Assembly: GCA_964525485.1 (NCBI GenBank)
Contig: CAZGHH010000006.1
Span: 1 to 45,155, forward strand
DNA length: 45,155 nt
DNA from: DAONBD01 sp964525485
Lineage (GTDB): Bacteria; Patescibacteriota; Gracilibacteria; UBA1369; LOWO2-01-FULL-3
Direction: 5' to 3'
The translations under genes were made by a program, and so were the position numbers. The number at the start of each line of letters is the position of its first letter. Within the stretch, counting starts at the first letter, position 1. The notes under the pieces are model-generated. The model was given only the letters and a program-made list of their open reading frames with translations, was not told the DNA's origin and searched no databases. Below are positions 1 through 7,203 of the stretch, in pieces.

Positions 1-1
1 A

Positions 2-2248
2 AAAAAAGATAAATTAACAGAGTGGATAACGAGGATTATAGAGAAAGGAGAAAATAAACCGCTTCAAACTCCAAATCTTCAAAACGACAGCCCTACAAAG
101 GAATCTCAGCATAAAATCGAGGGACATCGTCATTCTACAAACGTAAATCATCAAAATCCTAAAAAAGGAAAATTTTTTAAGCGCAATGCGCAAAATCAAA
201 ATAACAATAAAACTAACAAACAAGAGAATATGAACTCAAACAAGAGCTTTAAACAAAAGCAAAAAAATCAACAAAAAGATCAGGACCGGGGCTATCCCGG
301 GGCTAATTTGGCCAAACCTGGGCAAAAAGTAAGGACCGGGGTTGCTCCGGGACTAAAACAGAAGCAGCACAACCAAAACCCGGATCCCAATTCAGCACGC
401 CAAAAAGCTAAAGACGCTTTCAATCAAGCGAAGCAGTACGTCGCCAGCGCGCCAAAAACAACTGCTGTAAAATCTCGTCCACAAAAAGTGAAAGCGAAAC
501 AAATGTCGGCATTCAAAGGCCTCCGCATCATCCCGATCGGTGGCTTGAATGAGGTCGGCAAAAACATGACGGCATACGAATACAATGCGACAGGCCGTCC
601 ACAAGACAAACAAATTATAGTCATAGATATAGGACTTCAATTCCCAGAGGAGGACATGTTGGGAGTTGATTATGTTTTGCCGGATCCTGCATATCTAGAG
701 GAAAATCAAAAACACATAAAAGCCGTAGTTATCACCCACGGACATCTCGACCACATCGGTGGACTTCCATACATTCTTCCTAAGATTGGCTTCCCGCCGG
801 TCTATGCGACGAAGCTCACACGCGGTCTTATTGAAGGTAGAATTGATGAATTTCAACTTACAAAATTTACTAGACTTCACACGATCGACCCAAAAGAAAC
901 ACTTCGATTTGGTGCTTTCATACTGGAATTTTTTCGCGTCGCACACTCGATTCCAGACTCAGTCGGGATAGTGATCAGCACCCCAAACGGACAAAACTCA
1001 CAGCCTACACGAGTTGTGCACACGGGAGATTTCAAGTTCGATGATTCACCTGCAGGTATTCAGCCAAAGGCGGATATTGAGAAAATAAAAGCGCTTGGAA
1101 ACCGCTCAGTCACAGTTCTTCTTTCAGATTCCACAAATGCGTTGAAACCAGGACACACTATGTCTGAGGCTGCGATAGGTGAGAATCTTGGTAAACTTAT
1201 TACTAACGCAAAAGGACGCATAATTATCGCAAGTTTTTCTTCACTTATCGGACGCATTCAGCAGATATTTGAATACGCGCAAAAAACAAATCGAAAGGTT
1301 TATATTTCCGGAAGAAGTATGAAGGAAAATGTGAATCTCGCACTAAATTTAGGATATTTAAAAATTCAAACGAACTTAATTCGCGATATAAAAAATGTAA
1401 GCAAAGCCCCTGATAATGAAATTTTGATAATGACTACCGGATCGCAAGGTGAAGCCGTTTCAGCGCTCACGAAGATCGCTATGAACGACCACCCTCAAGT
1501 AAGCATCAAAAAAGGCGACACGGTTATTGTATCTTCTACTCCGATCATCGGCAATGAACGTTCCATCTTCACTGTGATAAACAGTCTCAACATGCTTGGA
1601 GCAAAAGTTATTCATCACCAAATCAGTCAGATTCATACATCGGGTCACGCGTATCAGGACGAATTGAAACAGATGATTCAGATGGTTCGTCCGAAGTATT
1701 TCGCGCCGGTCCACGGTGAATATTTCATGCGTCAGGCACACAAGGAACTCGCTATTGAATGCGGAATTCCTGAAGCTAATTGTGTGATCATTCAGAATGG
1801 TGAAATTCTGGAAATACCATTTATGGAAAGTGCTACAGCTCAACACGCGGGAGCCATTATGCACGTCTCAAAAGAAAAAGTTGAAGCAAAATATATTCTT
1901 ATAGACGGTCTTGGCGAAGGCACGATCGGATCTCAGGTGATGATTGAACGCCAAAAAATGTCTCAAAACGGCATTTTGCTCGTAATGTTGAGTGTGGATA
2001 AAAAAACACACAGAATAAATGAATCACCAAATATTATGTCTCGCGGATTTATTTATATGCATGAGTATGAGGAAATCACAAAAGAAATTAGTGCTCTCGT
2101 AGCAGATGCATACAAGCAGTTTTTGAAAAAAAAGCCGAATGCTGATCGCAAAGAAATTAAACATTACATTGAAGGAGTTGTTGAACGATATGCTCACCAA
2201 AAACTCGAACGTCGTCCGTTGATCGTCCCGATCATCTTCGAGAAATAA
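2..2248 (+). CDS. rnj: Ribonuclease J (5' end outside window)
   Basis: Metallo-beta-lactamase/beta-CASP ribonuclease that processes and degrades RNA. Counting from the first in-frame ATG at 230, the metal-binding motif H170-x-H-x-D174-H175 (ITHGHLDHIGG) is intact, followed by HTGDFKFD, the beta-CASP segment SDSTNALKPGHTMSE, ISGRSMKEN, TTGSQGE and HTSGHAYQDE, then APVHGEY and a C-terminal domain ending in RRPLIVP. The first ~90 residues are a disordered, K/Q/N-rich, basic extension. The same frame is open without a stop or any ATG, GTG or TTG codon from base 2 to 229 and has the same K/N/Q-rich composition, so the true start probably lies left of the window; 230 is the only visible alternative. 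It is convergent with the TPM-domain gene. Family assignment is secure; the start is not. Confidence 0.93.
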   Translation, partial: KKDKLTEWITRIIEKGENKPLQTPNLQNDSPTKESQHKIEGHRHSTNVNHQNPKKGKFFKRNAQNQNNNKTNKQENMNSNKSFKQKQKNQQKDQDRGYPGANLAKPGQKVRTGVAPGLKQKQHNQNPDPNSARQKAKDAFNQAKQYVASAPKTTAVKSRPQKVKAKQMSAFKGLRIIPIGGLNEVGKNMTAYEYNATGRPQDKQIIVIDIGLQFPEEDMLGVDYVLPDPAYLEENQKHIKAVVITHGHLDHIGGLPYILPKIGFPPVYATKLTRGLIEGRIDEFQLTKFTRLHTIDPKETLRFGAFILEFFRVAHSIPDSVGIVISTPNGQNSQPTRVVHTGDFKFDDSPAGIQPKADIEKIKALGNRSVTVLLSDSTNALKPGHTMSEAAIGENLGKLITNAKGRIIIASFSSLIGRIQQIFEYAQKTNRKVYISGRSMKENVNLALNLGYLKIQTNLIRDIKNVSKAPDNEILIMTTGSQGEAVSALTKIAMNDHPQVSIKKGDTVIVSSTPIIGNERSIFTVINSLNMLGAKVIHHQISQIHTSGHAYQDELKQMIQMVRPKYFAPVHGEYFMRQAHKELAIECGIPEANCVIIQNGEILEIPFMESATAQHAGAIMHVSKEKVEAKYILIDGLGEGTIGSQVMIERQKMSQNGILLVMLSVDKKTHRINESPNIMSRGFIYMHEYEEITKEISALVADAYKQFLKKKPNADRKEIKHYIEGVVERYAHQKLERRPLIVPIIFEK

Positions 2249-2284
2249 AGTTCCAAAATTAGGCTTTAAATTTAATTAAAACCT

Positions 2285-3253
2285 TTACCATCTCCCACTC
2301 GCTCCACCTCCACCACTCGATCCGCCACCAAATCCGCCAAACCCTCCACCCCCACTACCACCACGACCGCCTCCGATAAACCACCACCCTCCGCCTTTAT
2401 CGTGTTTTTCTTTGGCTTTTGATCTCCAATTTTCAAGAAACTTTGCTCTTGATAAGATCCAGTCTATAAGTAAACCGATCCCTCCTAAAATCACAAACCA
2501 AATTAAAAAAGTAATCCAAGTCAGACCAAGTATTAAACTAAAAAGTGCCGCAAAAAATCCACCAAAAACAGCCCCGGGCCAAATAGCTCTGGACGCGCCG
2601 ATTCCACGAAACACCCTGCCTAGATTAAAAATAATGTTAATAAAAATGAAAAAAGCTATCCAGATGATTTCGGCCAAAGAATCACTAATTGTTTCATCAC
2701 CATACCCTTCAGGCGCGGTGTACTCACCTTTTACAGCTTCTTTCAAAGCAAAAACGCCATCAATTATTCCACCTACGAAATCACTATCTCGAAATTTTGG
2801 AGTTATTACCTTTTCGATAATCTGCCCACTCTCCAAGTCCGTCAGTGCACCTTCGAGGCCGTATCCAACTTCAATCCTCAATTCTCTTTCATCCATCGCG
2901 ATCAAAAGCAAAACGCCATTGTCCTCTTTTGCTTTGCCAATCCCCCATTCTTTAAAAAGTTTTTCCGCATAATTTTCGATATAATCACCTCTCAAATTTT
3001 GCACCGTCACGACAGAAATTTCAGTCGTCGTCGCTTTCTCAAATTTTTTTAAATCGCTCTCTAGAGCTGACCTCGTCTCATCGTTCAAAATTCCGGCAAA
3101 ATCATTTACAAATCCACTCGGCATTCCGGGTGATTCATACGCTACCGCAGTCCCGTCAACTACCGCCGTCCCGCTCGTAAACGCAACACACATCAAAGTG
3201 ACGCTCAGTACACCAAACGCGCAAACGGAAACAACTCTGCGCAGAATATTCAT
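2285..3253 (-). CDS. TPM-domain (YgcG-type) membrane protein
   Basis: 322 aa. A signal peptide or anchor (about residues 8-38) is followed by a TPM domain (DUF477/TPM_phosphatase; about 45-170, with FVNDFAGILND and YGLEGALTD typical of the family), two or three hydrophobic segments (about 195-250), a basic stretch and a glycine-rich tail built of GGG/GFGG units ending at RW. TPM proteins sit at or in the cell envelope; their biochemical role is poorly defined. It lies 21 bp downstream of lemA, a pairing seen in many bacteria, so the two are probably one transcription unit. There is no Shine-Dalgarno sequence before the ATG. Confidence 0.88.
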   Translation of the reverse strand: MNILRRVVSVCAFGVLSVTLMCVAFTSGTAVVDGTAVAYESPGMPSGFVNDFAGILNDETRSALESDLKKFEKATTTEISVVTVQNLRGDYIENYAEKLFKEWGIGKAKEDNGVLLLIAMDERELRIEVGYGLEGALTDLESGQIIEKVITPKFRDSDFVGGIIDGVFALKEAVKGEYTAPEGYGDETISDSLAEIIWIAFFIFINIIFNLGRVFRGIGASRAIWPGAVFGGFFAALFSLILGLTWITFLIWFVILGGIGLLIDWILSRAKFLENWRSKAKEKHDKGGGWWFIGGGRGGSGGGGFGGFGGGSSGGGGASGRW

Positions 3254-3274
3254 AGTTCAAAAATTTAATTAAAA

Positions 3275-3976
3275 CTAATCAACAGCTCCCATCGCAGGGC
3301 TGGAAACAGATGGAACGTCACCACCATTAGGTAAAATTTCAACAGTCATTTCAGGAGCGGAAACGGATTCCTCTCCTCCTAGATTGAAATCAACTTTCGG
3401 TGGGACTTCCGAACCTTGAACAGATTCAAATAATTGTTTTTCGGCATCAAAACCAAACCAAGAAGCCAACCATTTTCCGGGAATTCCTTTCGCTCTGACA
3501 TTGTATTCTCTCACGACATCATTGAATCTTCCTCTCTCAACAGCAATTCTATTTTCAGTACCTTCCAATTGATTTTGTAAGGCGAGGAAATTCTCAGCGG
3601 ATTTCAGCTCTGGATATGATTCGACAGCAACCAACAGTCTGGACAAAGCGCCTGACAATTGATCTTGTGCGGCTTGAAAAGAAGCAAAAGCATCAGGATT
3701 GGTCAAAATACTCTCATCAATATTCATTTGTCCGACCTTACTTCTAGCTTCGGTTACATCGATGAAAACAGTTTGTTCCTGCTCAGCTATTCCTTTCACA
3801 GTCTCGACCAAGTTTGGAATCAAATCGAATCTTCTTTGGAATTGATTTTCGACTTGAGCCCATTGAGTTGATACGTTTTCATTTAATTGAACGAAGCCGT
3901 TATAGGCTTTGAAAAGCCATCCGACGATTGCAAGAATTACAACGATAACAGCTATTAATACTCCCCATTTTTTCAT
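3275..3976 (-). CDS. lemA: LemA family protein
   Basis: 233 aa. One N-terminal membrane anchor (about residues 5-25) is followed by the helical LemA core: NENVSTQWAQVENQFQRR, DLIPNLVETVKG, LLVAVESYPELKS and ENRIAVERGRFNDVVREYN are hallmark segments. The C-terminal ~40 residues are an acidic, low-complexity tail. LemA proteins are envelope proteins of unknown biochemical role, mostly outside the membrane. It is directly upstream of a TPM-domain gene and 44 bp downstream of the patatin gene, all on the minus strand. The leader before ATG is A-rich (aacaaaaaagat) with no Shine-Dalgarno. Confidence 0.93.
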   Translation of the reverse strand: MKKWGVLIAVIVVILAIVGWLFKAYNGFVQLNENVSTQWAQVENQFQRRFDLIPNLVETVKGIAEQEQTVFIDVTEARSKVGQMNIDESILTNPDAFASFQAAQDQLSGALSRLLVAVESYPELKSAENFLALQNQLEGTENRIAVERGRFNDVVREYNVRAKGIPGKWLASWFGFDAEKQLFESVQGSEVPPKVDFNLGGEESVSAPEMTVEILPNGGDVPSVSSPAMGAVD

Positions 3977-4020
3977 ATCTTTTTTGTTAAAAAATTTTAA
4001 ATAAATTAGCGAAGAAAAGT

Positions 4021-4830
4021 CTATACCAAATGATCTGACTTCTCCAGTATTTTTTTTGCGGCATTATAACCATCTTCTACCAGTCCATTATATTCTTTGA
4101 AAGAAGCATATCCATATCTATCTAAATTTGGATGAATGAAAATCACATCGGGTCTTCTCGAAACGGTTTTATTCTCCATTTTACTTAATACTATAGAGAA
4201 CGCTTTTGATATTAAGTTGAAATACATTCCTACTCTTTTAATTGGATTCACAGTATTTAAATCTTTCAAAGGTATGATGACGGTATCTTTTTTTGGAGTG
4301 ACTTTTACAGCGATGATTTTGTATCCTTCCGGCACCAAATCAACCGCTAAATTGTTTACGACTCCCCCATCTACGAGAAGTCTTTCTTTATAAATATAAG
4401 GTGCAAAAATCCCAGGGATAGCAATCGAAGATCTTATGGCGTCAACCAATTTTCCGTCTTCGATAATGACATTTTCCGCACTATTTATGTCGCACGCATT
4501 TATGATTAATTTTGTTTTGCAGTCTTTGAATTCTTTATCACCAAAAACTTCTTTTAATTTCTTTTCGATTTTTTTGCACTTAATAATGCCTAGCGAAAAG
4601 AACCCGGGATCTGCCAGTAGATTTAAAGGCTTTGTTTTGGAAATTACATCATGAAAACTATCCACTTCTCCATTTAATGCGTAATAAGCTCCGATTATCG
4701 CTCCCATAGAAGTTCCAACGATTAGATCGGGTTTTATGCCAAATTCATGTAGCGCGCGGATCACACCTACATGCGCGAAACCGTATGCACTGCCTCCACC
4801 CAAGACTAACGCAACTTTTTGTTTGTTCAT
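4021..4830 (-). CDS. Patatin-like phospholipase (RssA/NTE type)
   Basis: 269 aa, the normal size of short bacterial patatins. The oxyanion-hole motif GGGSAYGFAHVG begins at residue 11, the nucleophile lies in GTSMG (Ser41), and the second dyad residue in DGG (Asp154). It is probably a lipid acyl hydrolase acting at the cytoplasmic face of the membrane; no signal peptide is seen. The substrate cannot be inferred. The ATG lies only 7 nt after the CCA end of tRNA-Tyr on the same strand, so the mRNA is most likely released by tRNA 3' processing with a very short leader. Confidence 0.92.
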   Translation of the reverse strand: MNKQKVALVLGGGSAYGFAHVGVIRALHEFGIKPDLIVGTSMGAIIGAYYALNGEVDSFHDVISKTKPLNLLADPGFFSLGIIKCKKIEKKLKEVFGDKEFKDCKTKLIINACDINSAENVIIEDGKLVDAIRSSIAIPGIFAPYIYKERLLVDGGVVNNLAVDLVPEGYKIIAVKVTPKKDTVIIPLKDLNTVNPIKRVGMYFNLISKAFSIVLSKMENKTVSRRPDVIFIHPNLDRYGYASFKEYNGLVEDGYNAAKKILEKSDHLV

Positions 4831-4837
4831 GTTTGAA

Positions 4838-4923
4838 TGGTGGGCAGGGAAGGATTTGAACCTTCGAAGGCCGGAGCCAGCAGATTTACAGTCTGCCCCA
4901 TTTGACCGCTTTGGTACCTACCC
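4838..4923 (-). tRNA. tRNA-Tyr (anticodon GTA)
   Basis: 86 nt with encoded CCA. On the minus strand the acceptor GGGTAGG pairs with CCTGCCC (one U-G), discriminator A, then CCA. The T arm GAAGG-TTCAAAT-CCTTC is perfect and the anticodon loop contains GTA (cagactGTAaatctg). A long variable arm (GGCTCCGGCC region) makes it class II, as expected for bacterial tRNA-Tyr. The patatin gene begins 7 nt downstream. Confidence 0.96.
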
Positions 4924-4963
4924 GGGACTATATGCGAAGTGCTATCTGCACTTAAGCTCGGCA

Positions 4964-4992
4964 ATTATATCCAAATCAAGGAGATATGCAAA
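4964..4992 (-). promoter_or_regulatory. Candidate sigma70 promoter for tRNA-Tyr/patatin
   Basis: On the minus strand, -35-like TTTGCA (4987-4992), 17-nt spacer, perfect -10 TATAAT (4964-4969). The predicted start would leave a leader of about 35 nt before tRNA-Tyr, containing a 6-bp hairpin (AAGTGC/GCACTT). The -10 is strong and the -35 weak. The remaining bases between tRNA-Tyr and the next gene show nothing else. Confidence 0.5.
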
Positions 4993-5070
4993 TTTTTATA
5001 TTGAAAATTGATTAAAAATCTATTAATAAAATACGGTAAATAATTTTAGCAGACTCAAGGCAGACTAGGC

Positions 5071-5098
5071 TTGACAATTTTGCTAAATAGTATATGAT
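5071..5098 (+). promoter_or_regulatory. Sigma70-type promoter
   Basis: Perfect -35 TTGACA (5071-5076), 16-nt spacer, -10 TATGAT (5093-5098). It points to the 228-aa orphan gene at 5130, leaving a leader of about 25 nt without a Shine-Dalgarno sequence. Confidence 0.7.
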
Positions 5099-5129
5099 AA
5101 TTCTCTTGTAATTTTAATCAACAAAAATT

Positions 5130-5816
5130 ATGGGACACAAGACGGAAATAATGGAAGGAGTAGTAGTGACATATAGAGGAAGACAAAATATTCAGAATGC
5201 GTCTGATTTTCGAGCAGTCTCTGATCCCACGGTAGTTTCTGATTCGCAGGATGATCTTCCGCAAGGGAATACTGGTTTGCGGTCAGTTCACGTGGCATTC
5301 CCTGAAAATGAAGAGAGCCCAGCGGATCATCATACAGAAATTTTGCCACCGGAAGGAGAACCTATCAAAAGAGTTGTGGGAGAAATTATATTTCCTGTTT
5401 GGGCTACTCGAAAAGCTATTGGAACAGCAATTGCCTACGCACCGGTAGCGCCCGAGGCACATACAGATACGGATCATTTAACAGATGAGGACGAAGAAAT
5501 ATTAAGAGAATTGAATGCTGAAGCCATAGCTCAAACAAGAATTTGTGAAGCACCAACTCCGGAAGAAATTGAAAGAATATTAGCCGAATCAGCCGCTCTA
5601 GCTATGCAAAAAAAAGAGGAGTCCGAAGAGTCATGGCATGGATACATTTTGGCAGAAGCGGGGTTTGAAGATCACCATGCAAACGGCAATCGTTTGGTTG
5701 CAAAACGTTCCGGTCCGGGCCGTCCAAAATCACCAGCTACATTAGATAGAGAAGCTGATAATGCAGCTCTCGAAGCAGCAACAAGACTCTACGAAGATAC
5801 TTACGGTCGTTATTAG
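5130..5816 (+). CDS. Orphan acidic protein with AT-hook-like motif
   Basis: 228 aa; no family recognised. It is soluble, has no signal peptide or membrane segment, and is rich in Glu/Asp (for example TDEDEEILREL). A segment of about residues 78-105 (KRVVGEIIFPVWATRKAIG) may be the only hydrophobic core. Near the C-terminus KRSGPGRPKSPATLDRE contains a GRPK core like that of AT-hooks, a minor-groove-binding motif; this is suggestive only. It has its own strong promoter, and the stop codon lies 3 bp from the stop of the convergent lipoprotein gene. No Shine-Dalgarno precedes the ATG. Confidence 0.72.
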   Translation: MGHKTEIMEGVVVTYRGRQNIQNASDFRAVSDPTVVSDSQDDLPQGNTGLRSVHVAFPENEESPADHHTEILPPEGEPIKRVVGEIIFPVWATRKAIGTAIAYAPVAPEAHTDTDHLTDEDEEILRELNAEAIAQTRICEAPTPEEIERILAESAALAMQKKEESEESWHGYILAEAGFEDHHANGNRLVAKRSGPGRPKSPATLDREADNAALEAATRLYEDTYGRY

Positions 5817-5819
5817 TTT

Positions 5820-6836
5820 TTACTCGAAATAATACTTCGTTCTGAACGCTTCATCAAATCCGCCATATGTCAGATTATATTCGAAGTATCCTTGATCTTT
5901 GTTATATCCTATACAATCGGCAATCATTCCATTCCCGGGTGTCGGTTCCAAACTTTTATACAGACTTAAAGTATCTCCTTTAACTTTAAAAATATCTAGA
6001 TACCCGCCCATCATGCCAGCTCCCTGACATGCATAGAAAAATCTTTCATCATCAGTGAACCCGTACATAGATGGGTCGGTCAAAGACACTACGACCTGCT
6101 TAGAGCTTATCTTATAGACTTCAGTAGTTCTAGATGCCGTGCCCGTGACTGAATAAGCGATATACTTATTGCCTTGAAGAAATTTATAATCAGTCATGTG
6201 ATTTTCATCATTTGTTCCGGCATTTGTGAAGTTAGGAGCAATTAATTCAGCTTGCCCTTTTCTATCCAAATACAAATATTCAATGCCGTCTTTGACAGCA
6301 AGCCTCAGGCTCATTTCAGGGACCGCCACAGAAGAAGTTGTTTTTAATTTGCCATCGATTACATCCATCTTTACCATATAAGTCTCCTCGGTTTTATCCT
6401 TATTTATCAAATCCACATAGAAGCTATATTTGTGATCAGGATTTTCTTCGATGTCTCTTACGGTAGCTGATGCTGTATTTTTATACCATCCTTGAAAGGT
6501 TTTGAAGGTCGTCTTTGTATCGTATTTCATCGCATATGCTTCTTCTAATTTCCCCTCGCCTATTAATGAATAATATTGCTCGATTAGTCCTATGTCAGAG
6601 ATTATATTTATAGGTGTGTTTAATTGTTCTGTTAAGGTTTTTTCTTCAATTCCTTTGATTGTAGGAGCGGCAACGTTAGATTTAATAGAGTCACCATCAA
6701 CATCGGACTCCGTTTTTTCCGTCACAGGCACGCTTTTTGTAGAAGACTCATCATCTTCAGATGCCCAATCAATATTTACGGTACAGCCGGTGAGCACCGT
6801 CAAAACAGCCAGAAAACAAACAGTAATTCTTTTCAT
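5820..6836 (-). CDS. Lipoprotein, NTF2-like N-terminal part, unknown function
   Basis: About 338 aa from the ATG at 6836. The start is chosen because MKRITVCFLAVLTVLTGC is a textbook lipoprotein signal (lipobox L-T-G-C18); an upstream in-frame extension would run into the tRNA-derived repeat and is rejected. After an acidic Ser/Asp/Glu/Thr-rich linker comes a segment (IEQYYSLIGEGKLEEAYAMK) resembling NTF2-like or SnoaL-like lipoprotein domains. The C-terminal ~170 residues are beta-strand-rich and unrecognised. It is probably lipid-anchored on the outer face of the membrane. It lies downstream of tRNA-Thr and the tRNA-Thr 3'-half on the same strand. Confidence 0.8.
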   Translation of the reverse strand: MKRITVCFLAVLTVLTGCTVNIDWASEDDESSTKSVPVTEKTESDVDGDSIKSNVAAPTIKGIEEKTLTEQLNTPINIISDIGLIEQYYSLIGEGKLEEAYAMKYDTKTTFKTFQGWYKNTASATVRDIEENPDHKYSFYVDLINKDKTEETYMVKMDVIDGKLKTTSSVAVPEMSLRLAVKDGIEYLYLDRKGQAELIAPNFTNAGTNDENHMTDYKFLQGNKYIAYSVTGTASRTTEVYKISSKQVVVSLTDPSMYGFTDDERFFYACQGAGMMGGYLDIFKVKGDTLSLYKSLEPTPGNGMIADCIGYNKDQGYFEYNLTYGGFDEAFRTKYYFE

Positions 6837-6907
6837 AGTTTCAAAATTAATATTTAACTCGTCAAATCCTAACCTAAACATCAGGTATAAGCAAATGAAG
6901 TAGCGCA

Positions 6908-6954
6908 AAAAACTGGAGCCGCTTTCCGGACTTGAACCGGAGACCTTTCGCTTA
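6908..6954 (-). repeat. Duplicate of the tRNA-Thr 3' half (copy 1)
   Basis: These 47 bases are identical to 7001-7047. They cover tRNA-Thr from the third anticodon base (position 36) through the variable region, T arm, acceptor 3' strand and CCA, plus six trailer bases. No matching 5' half is present upstream, so this is a tRNA fragment, not a second tRNA. Duplications running from the anticodon loop to the 3' end are typical of tyrosine-recombinase attachment sites in tRNA genes, but only 46 bp separate the copies and no integrase is in the window. Confidence 0.9.
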
Positions 6955-6970
6955 GCGCAAAGCGCCAAGC
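6950..6970 (-). other. Hairpin joined to the tRNA-Thr 3'-half copy
   Basis: On the minus strand GCTTGGCGC-TTT-GCGCTAAGC forms a 9-bp stem with one G-U pair and a 3-nt loop. Its 3' arm overlaps the first bases of the duplicated tRNA segment, so the fragment would be transcribed as hairpin, T arm and CCA-bearing acceptor strand. No U-tract follows, so it is not a standard terminator. Confidence 0.6.
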
Positions 6971-7006
6971 AGTCGTAATCTAAATAATTGATTTCACTTC
7001 AAAAAC

Positions 7007-7082
7007 TGGAGCCGCTTTCCGGACTTGAACCGGAGACCTTTCGCTTACAAGGCGATTGCTCTACCAGCTGAGCTAAAGCGGC
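7007..7082 (-). tRNA. tRNA-Thr (anticodon TGT)
   Basis: 76 nt with encoded CCA. Acceptor GCCGCTT/AAGCGGC is perfect, the D arm is GCTC-AGCTGGTA-GAGC, the anticodon loop CTTGTAA gives TGT, and the T arm TCCGG-TTCAAGT-CCGGA is perfect. The discriminator is U. The outermost anticodon-stem pair (27-43) is an A-A mismatch. A 47-bp copy of its 3' half follows downstream. Confidence 0.96.
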
Positions 7083-7137
7083 TTGGAGGTGCTTACTGAT
7101 CTGAAAGAACAAAGCTTTTCCTTAGAAAAGCAGGCAA

Positions 7138-7166
7138 ATTCTATTGTAATTAAAATACAGTGTCAA
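7138..7166 (-). promoter_or_regulatory. Sigma70-type promoter for tRNA-Thr
   Basis: Minus strand: perfect -35 TTGACA (7161-7166), 17-nt spacer, -10 TAGAAT (7138-7143). The leader before tRNA-Thr is about 50 nt and contains a GCTTTTC/GAAAAGC hairpin (7114-7131). It overlaps almost completely with the divergent plus-strand promoter. Confidence 0.72.
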
Positions 7167-7172
7167 TACAAT
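7144..7172 (+). promoter_or_regulatory. Candidate promoter interleaved with the tRNA-Thr promoter
   Basis: Plus strand: -35 TTGTAA (7144-7149), 17-nt spacer, -10 TACAAT (7167-7172), pointing at the orphan gene at 7204. Each promoter's -35 element lies beside the other promoter's -10, so RNA polymerase could not occupy both at once. Confidence 0.55.
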
Positions 7173-7203
7173 AAACCTCCGTAATTTCTAACTCTCAAAC
7201 AAA

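Noticed and set aside
2412..2972. Antisense 186-aa frame inside the TPM-domain gene
   Set aside because: It is a shadow of the opposite strand, with lysine- and proline-rich composition and no recognisable domain.
6837..6968. 44-residue N-terminal extension of the lipoprotein
   Set aside because: It runs through the tRNA-Thr repeat, and the internal ATG at 6836 begins a perfect lipoprotein signal peptide.
6908..7082. A second intact tRNA-Thr
   Set aside because: The copy lacks the 5' acceptor strand and D arm, so it cannot fold as a tRNA.
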